Of a stretch of 64,000 bases of DNA, positions 46,738 to 57,240 are shown one piece after another. Within the stretch, counting starts at the first letter, position 1. Every line of letters begins with the position of its first letter. The notes below the pieces were generated by a model. It made no database searches. It was not told the DNA's origin and worked only from the letters and a program-made list of their open reading frames with translations. Made by a program: the position numbers and the translations under genes. Source of the stretch: Diphasiastrum complanatum (lineage: Eukaryota; Streptophyta; Lycopodiopsida; Lycopodiales; Lycopodiaceae); assembly GCA_029204225.1 (NCBI GenBank), contig CM055111.1:44617815-44681814 (forward strand). The letters run 5' to 3'.

Positions 46738-47340
46738 GCAGGACCCAGGATGTACCAGTACCATCCACCGCAGCGCCCCTTTCAGTACTTATCGCCGCTG
46801 TACTTGCCTTCTGCAGGGACGGCCCCTCCACATCCAGTTCCTCCACCAGTAGCAGGCCCACAGGCACACACTCCTCAGACCTATCCTCCACTATCAGCTG
46901 CACAAGGACACCCATCTTTGGCTACTCTATCTCAGTCGGCCGCAGCTTGGGCCCAGCGTAGTCAGCCAGTGATCTGCATGGGGTTGATGAGACATTGACG
47001 GCTCCCCTCGTCCGCAAGAGGCCAGGAAGGCGCAAGGGTGCACCGAACAAGAAAGGCAGGGCACAAAAACTGCCAGAAAAGAGAGGACAACCTCGCAGGG
47101 CTCCAGTTGCTGGTAGAGGTGCAGTATTACAGCCAGGTGCAGCAGGTGTTGTTGGTTAAGCCTGCTTGGGGGCTGATGCGAAGGCAGATTGGAAGGATGA
47201 GGATGAGGATGACGAGTCTTCCCCCTCGGATACACAGCCCATGCCAGTACCAGACAAGCATAGATATCAGTTGCGAGAGTCAGCTCGAGGCCCTGAGTTG
47301 TCTCCAAAGCATTCATCTGAGTTTGAGGCAGAGCATTGAT

Positions 47341-47838
47341 TGTAGCTCTGTCATTTTATTTTCAACAGTTTGATATCATGTTCCATGTTTGGCGACCAGA
47401 TGGTCGAACACTGTATTCAGACCATTTTTCATATTATATTTAGTGTTGGACGTATTCTATTCACTGCACAATGTGTATTTGTCAATTTGTAATTGTGATG
47501 TTCTACTTGCAGGTTTACTTCAAACGGTGTGTGCATGTTTTCAATTAGTTTTCACTACAGAGATTGAGAGCATATGCAGAACACAGAAATACAACCCCCC
47601 TGATTGCATTTCATAAAGACATACATCAGATTGCAATACACAAGGCACGCATTGCACAAAAAACACACCGTACATTAATTGATCAGATGTATCAAAATTA
47701 CAATACGTATTCCCACTGCATACGGCTGGGGCTATTCGTTACACTATGCTAGACACTAAATGTTGCCTCATCTACTGATGAACATTACATAACAACAGTC
47801 AGCCACATATGGCTAGACCCCATCTATGCTAAACATTC
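47341..47838. other. Convergent 3' region between the two hAT reading frames
   Basis: No gene seen. AT-rich sequence between the + strand transposase tail and the - strand ORF, suitable for 3' ends of both transcripts. Confidence 0.5.
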
Positions 47839-48183
47839 CTATGGATCCTCCACTGACTCCTCGCCCTCGTCAGGAGCATTGTTATGTCGCTCTCGCTCTG
47901 CCTCCCGGTTAGCCCGAGCTGCCTCCTGGTCAGCCCGACATCTGGCCGCCCTTTCCCTGACCATGATGAGCTGCCATCGTGTGAAGTTCATTCCGATCTG
48001 CTCATCCAAATCCAACTCGAGAGCGGGGGTGGGGGCCACAGCGGGGGCGGGGATCTGCAGCTCTGGGTGTCTTTGTCGAGTCTCTCGTAGCATCTCTGCA
48101 ATGTCTGCCTCTTGCTTCCGATGTCTTTCGTTGTGCCTTTGAACATCTTCCTCGAGCTTCCTCCTGGCTTCGCCCTCCGCCAT
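47839..48183 (-). CDS. Accessory ORF of the hAT element, antisense (114 aa)
   Basis: An intact frame, ATG at 48183 to a stop at 47839, encodes a highly charged, probably coiled-coil protein. It has an N-terminal Lys/Arg/Glu helix (RRKLEEDVQRHNERHRKQEA), a short Pro/Ala linker (IPAPAVAPTPALELD), DEQIGMNFTRWQLIMVRERA, an Arg/Ala/Glu helix (AARANREAEREREHN-like) and an acidic end (DEGEESVEDP). It is GC-rich like the transposase and unlike the flanks, so it belongs to the element. It is the only undamaged ORF in the hAT. A TATA-like TTAAATA lies about 190 bp upstream, followed further up by the 84-bp array. I recognise no family; a DNA-binding or dimerisation partner of the transposase is a guess. 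Confidence 0.5.
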   Translation of the reverse strand: MAEGEARRKLEEDVQRHNERHRKQEADIAEMLRETRQRHPELQIPAPAVAPTPALELDLDEQIGMNFTRWQLIMVRERAARCRADQEAARANREAERERHNNAPDEGEESVEDP

Positions 48184-48186
48184 CTC

Positions 48187-48370
48187 ACGACACCCTGTTG
48201 CTCGAAGCCTCTCAATGGCTCTCTCACAACCTCCCTCTCACAGCCTCTCACTCGGTCTGTGACACAACCTCTCACAATGTCTCTCTCTCACAGCCTCTCA
48301 CTAGCTCTCCCTCGCAGCCTCTCACAATGCCTCTCACAGCCTCTCACTGGCTCTCTCAGTGTCTCGTGAG
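48187..48370. repeat. Degenerate CTCACARCCTCTC repeat
   Basis: Words such as CTCACAGCCTCTCACT and CTCACAATGTCTCTCT recur at 10-40 bp spacing. They cover what would be the 5' UTR of the antisense ORF. Confidence 0.75.
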
Positions 48371-48374
48371 TGCC

Positions 48375-48381
48375 TATTTAA
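48375..48381 (-). promoter_or_regulatory. TATA-like box for the antisense ORF
   Basis: The - strand reads GGTTAAATAGG, a weak TATA match about 190 bp upstream of the ATG at 48183. Confidence 0.3.
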
Positions 48382-48404
48382 CCCCACAGCATGTTTCCCA
48401 ATTT

Positions 48405-48850
48405 GCTTTTGTTGATGATCCCATGTGCTACTGTACCTTCCCCATGTATTGCTCGCCCACATGCTACAGTCCGATTGGGTCCATGGTCTGCTCCTCCACA
48501 GTGCCCATGTGACGGTGTACCTGTCTGGATGTATTGCTCCCCCACATGCTGCACTCCGATTGGGTCCATGGTCTGCTCCTCCACAGTGCCCATGTGCTAC
48601 TGTACATGCCCCATGTATTGCTCCCCCACATGCTGCACTCCGATTGGGTCCATGGTCTGCTCCTCCACAGTGGCCATGTGCTACTGTACTTGCCCCATGT
48701 ATTGCTCCCCCACATGCTGCACTCTGATTGGATCCATGGTCTGCTCCACCACAGCGCCCATGTGACGGTGTACTTGTCCGGATTTGCTACCCCCCCCACA
48801 TGCTGCACTCCCATTGACCACCAGGTCTGCTCTCCCACAGTGCCCCCAGT
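48405..48850. repeat. 84-bp tandem array, about five units
   Basis: The marker ATTGCTC recurs at 48448, 48533, 48617 and 48701, with a degenerate copy near 48783 (spacings 85, 84, 84, 83). Each unit includes CCACATGCTGCACTC, CGATTGGGTCCATGG (a CCAAT box on the - strand) and GTCTGCTCCTCCACAG. The unit is a multiple of three, so all six frames look open, but these are not genes. It lies between the antisense ORF and the element's right end. Confidence 0.95.
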
Positions 48851-49021
48851 ACAGTCCCCCTGTACAGTAACATCTTTTTTCTAAACCGTAGCCCTTTTTT
48901 TCCTAAATTTTTTACCTAGTTTTAGCCTGTTAAAAGGGGTTTCTTTTTTTTTAATAATAAAAGATATTATTTTTGTGGTGCCACCCTGCTACCGCTGGTC
49001 TGAGGGCGGCACCATAACCGC

Positions 49022-49063
49022 GGTACCACCATTATGGTACCGCGGTACCATAATGGCGGTACC
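49022..49063. repeat. Right-end palindrome of the hAT element
   Basis: A perfect 28-bp palindrome centred on GGTACCGCGGTACC at 49029-49056. It extends to 42 bp (49022-49063) with a single mismatched pair, ten bases from the proposed element end at 49073. It can form a stable hairpin on either strand. Confidence 0.93.
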
Positions 49064-49073
49064 ACGTGCCACT

Positions 49074-49081
49074 ATGCTTCA
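49074..49081. repeat. 8-bp direct repeat, right copy (hAT target duplication)
   Basis: ATGCTTCA, identical to 36788-36795; the flanking bases differ (T before, A after). Confidence 0.6.
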
Positions 49082-51065
49082 ACATGCAAAATCACTATAA
49101 GCAAGTTTGCAATGTTTCGATTGGCCGCAATAAGTGCATTTCCTTCAATCAATGAAGCAAGCATAAAATCTGGGTGATGCATATGTGCTATATGACTATC
49201 CTCACATACATTTTGATGAGATTAAACACAATAAAAAACAGTTCAAAAAACAAACCATGTTAATTAGTATGAATCAATTTTGTAAGGAGACATTTTAAAG
49301 TTTCACTTGTATCTCAATCTTTTGGTTGCTACTCTACTCTTTGCATTATGAAGAAAAGACATTGGTTGAGCAATCTAAAATTCATCATATCATTAACATG
49401 CTCTTTGTTTTCATTCAATAAATTCTAAAGAACACTATCAACAAGAAAATTGACTTATAAAGGTACTTTCAAAGCACAAGTTCCAAACGCATATTATGCA
49501 TGAAAGTCATTAGCTTTCATGAAATATGATCAAAAAGAGGTTCAGATTCCATCGTAGTCCTTGGATCTCACGCAAATGGAAACAATCTTATGGAGAGCTA
49601 GAAAAAAAACTTCAAGGGGATAGTAGGGGAAAAGAAGCCAAGTTAATTCTTATGGTACTTCAATAAAAGCTCGTGAACTCTTGTTTAAGGACGTTCGAAG
49701 GATGCCGAGTCATCAAGGTGACTCAAGGTTAGACTCAAGGATTGAATGCCACTTCCACTAGACATGGTTGAGCACGCATAATGGGTAGCTGTATCTTATT
49801 CACAATGCTTTTAAGGACGAGAAGCTTGGAAGGCTTGGTTGAGGACTGGAAAGTGCATTATTGCAACTTGACTAGCGAGCTAACTTGCTACTTAATGATT
49901 TTCTCACGAGTTCATAATGGAAGCTACTAAACAGTGAAAAGGGTTCAATTTTCAAACAAAACATGCATATTTGTTTTCCAATAGCAATCATGAATTCTTG
50001 CCGGTAAAAACCAGGTGGGTATATTGTCACAATGAGAATTTTGACATGATGCGTTCATTCATTCCATGGTCACGAGAGTTTCTTGTAAAGAGGCCTTGTG
50101 CATAGATGTGGATGAGAAATCCAAATGGAGAAACTACTGAAGCTGTATGCACGCTGAAAGAACTTCTACAAATACTCTGGTAAACGACTACAAAACAAAT
50201 CACCATAAGAGAACACGGACAAGGTAAGATTACACAACTTGGCAGGCAAGCCACTAAATGTGTGGATAGCAGAGATACCAATCATATAAAGGGGTCTACA
50301 ATCTGGCATATTCTTAAGCCAACGCACAAGAGAAACCAATACCATAATGACAGTCTAGAAGAATTAATTCCCCAGGCATGAAAGCGGCATGACAGGCCTC
50401 TCTCTGCAATGTCATTCTGGCCTCATGTGCTACGAAATTGTGACATTGTAATCTTATCACGAGACCACAAGGAAGACAAAATCTGGGCCTTTGAACTGAT
50501 GATCAACAAATATGGTATATGTGGTCAAGTGCAAGACTGCATCACCTACCATAGATTACATAAGAGGATTTGCAAGTTCGTAAGCAATTAAAAAAGTGAA
50601 AAACGCTACAACAAGTAGGGCCTCTCAATCTTTATAGACGAAAGTTGTAACTGACACAAGCAAACGAGTTTGAATTATCTCCATCCCATAGATTAAATTG
50701 AGATTAGATAAGCCCAATGAGAAGCATACCTTCGTGCAGACGATTAGATGAAAGAGAGAATCGTAGTTGTAACCATTTGCTGATTATGTTTTGTGAATCT
50801 GTTAGGCCTACCTTTTCTTGTCAGCGGTGGCAAACAATCAGAATTGCAGATTTGAAGCTAAGCTCCGCTTAAAGAGTCAGATGTGTGTTTGCCTTTCGAG
50901 TCATGCTTCTTTTTCTCAGTCATGCTGCTTTGTTTATGGCAATAAAGATCACTTTATGTGAAAACTCTGATGCAAGAGAGGTAGTCCAGCTTGTGTTCAT
51001 ATGTTGGTAACTTCTCTTCTAAGCTGCTGTTACGCACCTCCTTTTTTATGTTAAATCTCTCCAAG
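49082..51065. other. Intergenic, including the 3' UTR of the NPH3 gene
   Basis: No coding motifs were seen. The part next to 51066 should hold the 3' UTR of the leftward NPH3 gene; a CAATAAAG word at about 50939 is on the opposite strand, so I cannot place its poly(A) signal. Confidence 0.45.
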
Positions 51066-54000
51066 TCAGTGAGAATTGCAAATTTGAGGCTTAATCTTGC
51101 AACCAAACTTGCTAGAAACTTTTGCCAAAGAACTAAAAGTGATCTTTCCTTTTCCAAGTTTCTCAATTTTTTCCCTCATGTTTGTGCACTCTTTCTCCAG
51201 CTCATTCACACGAGACACCATCCTGTCCATATCAACCTTCAGAATTTGGTTCTCATGAACCACATGTCCCCAACTATCTCCTCTCAAGGTCGAATGAGCT
51301 CCTTGAGCACCTTCATTGACAAGACTAGAGCGTGTTGGCCTTGTGCTGTCAACATTGTCAGCCACTAGGAAACAACCTGCTATAGCTGTACGAAGCTGTA
51401 GCTGTTCAAAGAACAGAACCTGAACCACTACTCTCAGAGGTAGCCTTTCATTTTGTGCAGCATGAGTGCATGCCTCGATAGAAAGCTTCTGACAATCCAT
51501 AATTCTACAGAGCCTTTCTCGTTCAGTCTCTGAAAGCCAAGGATGAGCCTGGAACAAAATCCACAGGTAATGTGAGCAATTCTCAGTCAAAACAATCTGC
51601 AAAGATGGAGGCATTCAAAATTAAAGGAATCAAACAGAGATAGAGAGATATGGGAGAAAAGGAGAGTGAGATGCGGACTTTCAAGTAGATATCAATTGCT
51701 CTATAGAGCCCATCATCCAGAAGCCTTGAGTATTCTGGCAGAGATTCTGCCAGTGACTGAAACTTGGTAGGTTTCAAATTTCCATCAGGAGCAACTTCTG
51801 CAACATATGCATCTATTAGCTTTGCCACAATCATTATAGGACTCAGTGAAGGTGATCCCATCAATGGTCCTTCCTCAAAGGATTGAATAGAAGAGGAAGA
51901 TGGTCCAGGTCTCTGATCTAGCATGAGGAAATGGTCCAAGATTCGCTGCACCGTATCCATGTCATAAAGGGTTTCCACGGTGTATGAATAATTAGGCAGG
52001 AGCAAATCGTCAAGTGTAGCCTGCTCTAGTTGAACACCAATTCGCCTTTCCAAGCTGTTCTTGCAGTCCAGACTAGCATTGAGAATTTTTGCCAGGCGCA
52101 GAAGTCCAAACAAAAATTTAGTTGGAGTCACACCTTTCTGGAGAGGTAGAAGACTCTCAATGGCCTCTAATAAAATTCTTTGATCACTTTCAGAAGGAGT
52201 AGAAGCAAAGGGGACAATGGCCCCCAGATTTCCACTTTCAACACCGTCTTGCCTTCTGTTGAGGCCAGGAAGCGTCCTCTTTGCATAATACATCAATGCT
52301 CCAGCAATTATCTCAGGTCGCAAACCTTTTGCAACCATTGCAGAGATTAGTTTCTCATAAAGAGGAAGATTAAGAACTGAAGCATCTTCGTACCACCAAT
52401 CTGAACGAGAATTTCGTGGCCTTGCTCCAGTATTGATACCATTCCACAGAACACTGCCACCAGGACTCTGCATAGAGCCATGGTGATTTAGAATTGGCCA
52501 CCCAAATAAGCTAGGATCTGTGCAAGCCTTTATGGCAATAGAGTCCACACACTTTTTGACTATCTGAAGGTGTTCTGCTTCTGGCATCAGTGCCTCGCAA
52601 CTTTTAAGAGCTCGTATTGAGTCCTTCCAACTTCGAAGGACAACATGATTGAAAAAGTTGTCAGTTTTGGCAATAAGATTTCCTTCACCAAACTCTTCTG
52701 TCATCTCGAGATATTCTGCCGCACACCGTAAAGCAACCAGGTTGGCTGCCGTCAGCTCAATTTTCACACCGTAGCAAAACTTGGCTGCAAGCTCGAAAGC
52801 ATCTGTTCCTCCCGGAATATCAAGCAAGTCAATGTGGCACACCCCATCATCATCTTCTGATGATTCATCTACCAGAGTTGAGAGCTTACCGCTCCTTGAA
52901 ATGAGAGGAAACTGAAAGAACAGTATGACGGATTAGCCAAGGCTTGTGTGATTGATGACAGCAAAATCAACATATTACAGTGCTTGGCTAGCTGACATGG
53001 TGAACTGAATCTTATTACTAGCTGACATGGTGAACTGAAAAATAAATTTGTATTCTTGCAAGTTAGATAAATAGATAAGAGTCATATGCAAAATGCGAAC
53101 AGAGTATTTTGAACTAAAAACAGACAATACTTTCTTTGAACAGGCTGGTAATGTACTCCATATGTGTCTTGCACAAAGAATGACCATACGGCTAGCAACC
53201 ACAGATAAAAGTCATGAAACTGTTTGTATTAAGTAGCATATCCCAGCAGCCAAAGAGTGTGACAACGTGCCCAAAACCCCAGCTTTTGGAGCATAATCTT
53301 CCTTTGATGGCACTCTTTGCTGTTCTGCTCTGCTAAATCTTGTTCAAATCTTGTTTAATAGAGCAATTGAATACCCAAGCCTTCTTTAAGGGGTCATGAA
53401 TGATCGTTGCTAATAAAATGCAATGTATCACAGTTGTTTTGTGTTGTCATGGACAGTCACTAGGACTTTGCATATTATTACTGTTTTTAAAATAATTTCA
53501 ACGAATCTCGAATCCTTGGCTTATGAATCTATTTGCATCAGTTTGGATTTGAATTTTTAATTCACAAATTGTGAAATTCCCAACTCGTTATTCTACATAT
53601 GTTTGAAATCTTGATATCTTTTCAGGAATTTTTACAATAGTTTGGCAAGAGCTCTATTCGAAGTTCTCGAATTTCTTTCAAATTTCCTGGGAATTAATGT
53701 TTTCCAAATTTTCTGATTCTTTCAGTAACCGAAGACATTTGCTGTTGCTCCACATAATTATAATGCAGCAGACAATCATGTGTGAAATATTAATCAAGTC
53801 TTCATTTAGTGCAAAAGATACTCAATTGATCTTTACTCGGCATTTCTATTGCAGCTTCCAATGGGTGTCTCCACCACTTTGCTAGCAGACGGCCATGCCC
53901 TATCCAGCGTACACAAAAGCATTTAGACATATTGCTGCCTTTCGCACTACCCTCCTGTTTCCTCACAAGGACAGCAAATTGATGTTTTCCTCTTCCAATG

Positions 54001-56240
54001 GGACCACTGCCAGCAAGATCTACGACTTCTTAAAAACCAAGCAAGAACAATCAAGGACATAACCATTCTATCAGCACATTCAAGGCAATTGAGGGCACTG
54101 CTTCCACTACCTTCGTTGACTGTAATTTTTCATGGCCAACCAAGCTCCTGCCTCACAATCTAGTGCAAGATACACCCATTTTCCATAGTATATATACGCA
54201 TCCACCCTTTAAGGAAAACTTGTAGTCGAATAATGTGTGCCGCCTCTTTCAGGAAAAAAATAAACTAATGCTACCTTACCTTGTACTGCTGAAAACTGAG
54301 GACAACATGTTTTGTGGGCCTGTGATGGGTTGCAATCAGACAATGCAACAATGGTAAACACTAGAAAGCGCATCAATGAACAAAGTAAGAATGACGTAAA
54401 TTCTAGAAGAATTAGCACCATCATGCTTTATAACTTCACTATCATGGCTCCACACATCAAACTACAAAAATCGTACTGATGGAGCCTCACCTTCGCAAAA
54501 GACTGTACATCCTCTCAGGAGTCAGAACCACATTCAAAAGACTGTACCTACTCTCAGGAGTCAGAACCACATTCAATCTTAACACATTCCAAAAACTGAC
54601 AAATAAGAACTTCAGTTTCACTAGGATGCCATGTACAATTGCTTTGCTTCTCTGTTTACATCAGCTCTATTGAGATTAATTCTTTGAAAGATTGCTTGTA
54701 ACTAACTAATCGTCATCAATTACTATAATGCATGTTCTGAATGGCATCATGGCCTGCAAAATTCAGGTGCTTCCCTATTACACTCCTCTTGATATAACTA
54801 GCTATGAAGATGTGTTTCGAATAGAATAGCCAAGATTCAAGTAGTAAGGAACAAAATTGCCAACATACTTCCGCAATCCCCATATACCTCATATAGCCAT
54901 ACCTGTATTTCAAACTGAATATATGATTTGAAAAAAATTTATGCATACTTCAATCTAAGAGTGTTTGTGGTTGCTTGTTTATCATGTATCATCTTAGCTC
55001 AAAATTGGACTTTACAGGTGGTGTTGTAGTGAGCTTTATGTATTCATTCTTAGTTTTCTAGGTAGTAGGTTTTTTCTAAAGCTAAGATTTTTATGAGCAT
55101 TAGTCAGGTTCGGTCTGGTACACTCGAACTGTGTGCCTTCCTCCCATACATGTCAAGATGTCCCTCACGAATATTGTACGGTTGTTCATATGGATGTGTT
55201 CCATACGATTATTTTTTAGGGCTATCACTTCTTTGTCAAGATTAAGATTTCCAAACCTTGTGTAGATGAAACATCGTATTCCCCACTCCAATAACGACAT
55301 CACTTGGTAGTCCTGTAGTGCAAAACCTGAAATCAACGCATGACAAAACAGAAACTTATGAGGATACAAGAAACAAAGATCATGAGCAAGAATCATTTAT
55401 TATAACCATGAGAATAAGCAGATCAAAGAATATTGTTCTGTTACATTAGACATCTCAGCAACTTCAATATTTAGAATGAAGATAGTATGGCTCATAAAAT
55501 ATTATTTGGTACTTAAGTGGTGTGTTGGTGGTGTTAAGGCCTCCTTTCCTCTCTAGAAATCAACAGTTTGATTCCAATCAGCCGCATAAAGAGAAATCAA
55601 CAAGAAGAAGAAAATATGTCACGACTCCTTTACAAAAAATCTGGATCTAAATCGTAGAAAAAACGTTGACTTCAGCCTTTACCGTGGTTCAAAGATTGCA
55701 TGAGGCTTAAGTGCACTATATGCCTGATACGCTCAGGTAAAAATCAACAGTAACTATGTCGATGTTAAGAGAGAGCTAAAAAAAGGATGGAGATATAGAT
55801 CTAATATAGATAAACGAAGACGAGAAATGTAGAGCAGACTTTATTAAAACATGTTTCCATTACAAATTATACGGTTCCAAGGTGTAAAAGCTTGTATGAG
55901 GATTATGTGCACATAAATCTTATACGGTGAAACTGCGGTATAAAAAAGATGCAACAAGATTGAAAAGACAGATCCAAGGTAACAAAAGAAATATAGAGCA
56001 TATTTCGTTAAAGCATGTTCCCTTAACAAGTTATCCAGATCTATATCATAATTCTAATACACTCAGGTAAAACTACAGTAACTGAGGTAAAACAGATGGG
56101 AAAATAGATGTAAAAGGTGAGACGTGTACAGCAGCTTTCATTAGAAAATATTTCGTGAAGGAGGTGGTTAGAAGACTTTACCAAGAGTGACCTCTTTTTT
56201 GAAAGCCATCAGCCTGAGAACCTATCTTCTCACATTCCAT
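51066..56240 (-). CDS. BTB/POZ and NPH3 domain protein (NRL family, At1g30440 type)
   Basis: Four exons read leftward: 56240-56182, 55326-55257, 52911-51679 and 51548-51066. All have GT...AG introns and matching phases, giving 614 codons. Exon 1 starts at an ATG preceded by a stop ([19 protein letters not shown]). Exon 2 gives [20 protein letters not shown]. Exon 3 opens FPLISRSG and completes the BTB domain (residues about 25-130), which recruits CULLIN3. The NPH3 domain follows ([49 protein letters not shown] with the conserved Tyr). Exon 4 has [40 protein letters not shown] and a C-terminal coiled coil ([20 protein letters not shown]). Length and intron positions match Arabidopsis At1g30440 as I remember it, except for a shorter C-terminus ending PQICNSH. 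Family members are substrate adaptors or plasma-membrane scaffolds in phototropin and auxin signalling. It appears intact. Confidence 0.95.
52987..53040. repeat. 29-bp tandem duplication in NPH3 intron 2
   Basis: CTAGCTGACATGGTGAACTG occurs twice, 29 bp apart, inside the 2.3-kb intron. Confidence 0.85.
54497..54575. repeat. 39-bp tandem duplication in NPH3 intron 2
   Basis: AAAAGACTGTAC followed by CTCTCAGGAGTCAGAACCAC occurs twice in a row with two or three differences. Confidence 0.85.
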
Positions 56241-56744
56241 CTCTAATCTGAAATGTTATGGTAGTCGTTATCTCAAACAAATACTTCTATCTCTGTGAGC
56301 TGCACTTGTTTCGAAGAACTTTTTTTGATCATTTTTCTTTTTATTTTTGACAGACTACTGCGTTCCTTGTCTCCTCTTCCTCTGGTTTCTGAGGATATAT
56401 TTATTAGTGGACTGGGAGGTCCAAGGATCAATGAGCCTGAAAAGGACCTCACGGACCTGAAAGGAAGGTATTGAGCAAATCTCTCAGAATACGGAAAAGG
56501 AAAATCGAGAGCTCTACAGAAGAACGCTTAGATGAAGCTCCGCTGAGATCAGATCAGATGACAATGCCAGTTCAGTATCACAAAGAGAAAATGCAGCACG
56601 AGCGCCGTGAGGCTAGGCCAAAGCGAGATAGAAAACTCCACGTGGGGAGTATGTGATAGCTAAGACCCGGCAAAATGCTGCAAAGGTTTCAAAAGTTAAA
56701 TAACAGAGGCGCTACTGATCAAAGAAGCGGAAAAGTTGAGCATT
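56241..56744 (-). promoter_or_regulatory. 5' UTR and proximal upstream region of the NPH3 gene
   Basis: Sequence upstream of the leftward ATG. No clear TATA box is assignable and the transcription start is not known. Confidence 0.35.
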
Positions 56745-57240
56745 ATAGATCCAAAAAGTTCAAACAAAGAATAATTTCTATATCAGAGATGGAAGGAAGA
56801 AGCAACATTGTTATGTCAGAAGCAGAAAGCGAAAGCAGGCCCATCACCATAGCGTCAAAGGAACAAACAAGTTGATCAAATATAGATCCAAAAAAGTTCT
56901 AAATATAATAATATTCTGATAATATTAGAAATGGCACTATTGTATGGCAAAATCAGGCAGAGCACGATTGCTTCAAGCAACAGCCGAGCTAATCATCAGA
57001 CAGAGAAAGTTCAAACCGGTGTATAAAATCAGAAATGGATGGAAGAAGCGACATCGTAATTCATGAGCAGCAAGCGAAAACAGGCCGATCACGATTGCTT
57101 CAAACCAAAAACCAAGTATAGATCCAGAAAGTTCAACTCAGAACTACTTTCTGAGTAATATCAGAAACGGAAGGAAGACGCAGCATTATTACATCAGAAT
57201 GAAAAAAGAGGCCGATCAGAACTGCTTCACGCCATTGGGA
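56745..57240. repeat. Degenerate tandem repeat, about 120-bp unit, four copies
   Basis: The words TAGATCCARAAAGTTCAA, TATCAGARATGGAAGGAAGA and CAGGCCGATCACGATTGCTT recur in the same order. Units begin near 56748, 56879, 57000 and 57116 (spacings about 131, 121 and 116). It lies 0.5 kb upstream of the NPH3 start codon. Confidence 0.75.

Larger units (their letters stand above)
45651..47340 (+). pseudogene. hAT transposase, acidic / Pro-rich / AT-hook tail
   Basis: After the chromovirus the element's reading resumes as ISDLERQVDLPTDSTHPMPA. A long (GA)n tract, which translates as Glu-Arg, is followed by an acidic and Gly/Arg stretch (ADEPVSEDDQDEDDPIRIVF, GVTGASRGRGGTHATDYTGR). An Asp/Glu-rich region leads to ASMPYIEPQPEQLHEVPAVP. 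A frame change near 46580 leads into three 30-bp repeats (APTAHPPPLA type). The end is strongly basic and AT-hook-like (VRKRPGRRKGAPNKKGRAQK, EKRGQPRRAPVAGRG) at about 47017-47110. One in-frame TAA (47157) precedes an acidic end (KDEDEDDESSPSDTQPM) that stops at 47340. Such a tail is far longer than in typical plant hAT transposases. It could instead belong to a separate second protein. Confidence 0.65.
36796..49073 (+). mobile_element. hAT-superfamily transposon, copy 1, with nested chromovirus
   Basis: This spans about 12.3 kb, or about 5.9 kb once the inserted chromovirus (39254-45645) and one copy of its target duplication are subtracted. The left end has CATAGATCCAGCAGTACC and GGTACC/GGATCC palindromes. 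Next come a broken transposase on the + strand (37190-39185 and 45651-47340), a converging small ORF on the - strand (47839-48183), an 84-bp tandem array (48405-48850), and a right end dominated by a 42-bp imperfect palindrome. Terminal inverted repeats are weak: CATAG and GTACC are shared, but the spacing differs. The relative at 4956-6155 confirms the left end. Boundaries rest on the 8-bp repeat, and the shared CATAG could shift them by a few bases. Confidence 0.75.

Noticed and set aside
46027-46915. Leftward frames of 80-144 codons opposite the transposase tail
   Set aside because: Shadows of the GC-rich + strand coding sequence; Val/Gly-rich strings mirror the Ala/Pro repeats.
48405-48850. 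Regular repeats that could suggest a CRISPR array
   Set aside because: Repeats are contiguous 84-bp units without variable spacers, in plant nuclear DNA inside a transposon.
48378-48884. Overlapping 70-125-codon frames on both strands
   Set aside because: They are translations of the 84-bp tandem array, whose unit is a multiple of three; repeat translation, not genes.
50991-51368. Rightward 125-codon frame opposite NPH3 exon 4
   Set aside because: Antisense shadow of a verified exon.
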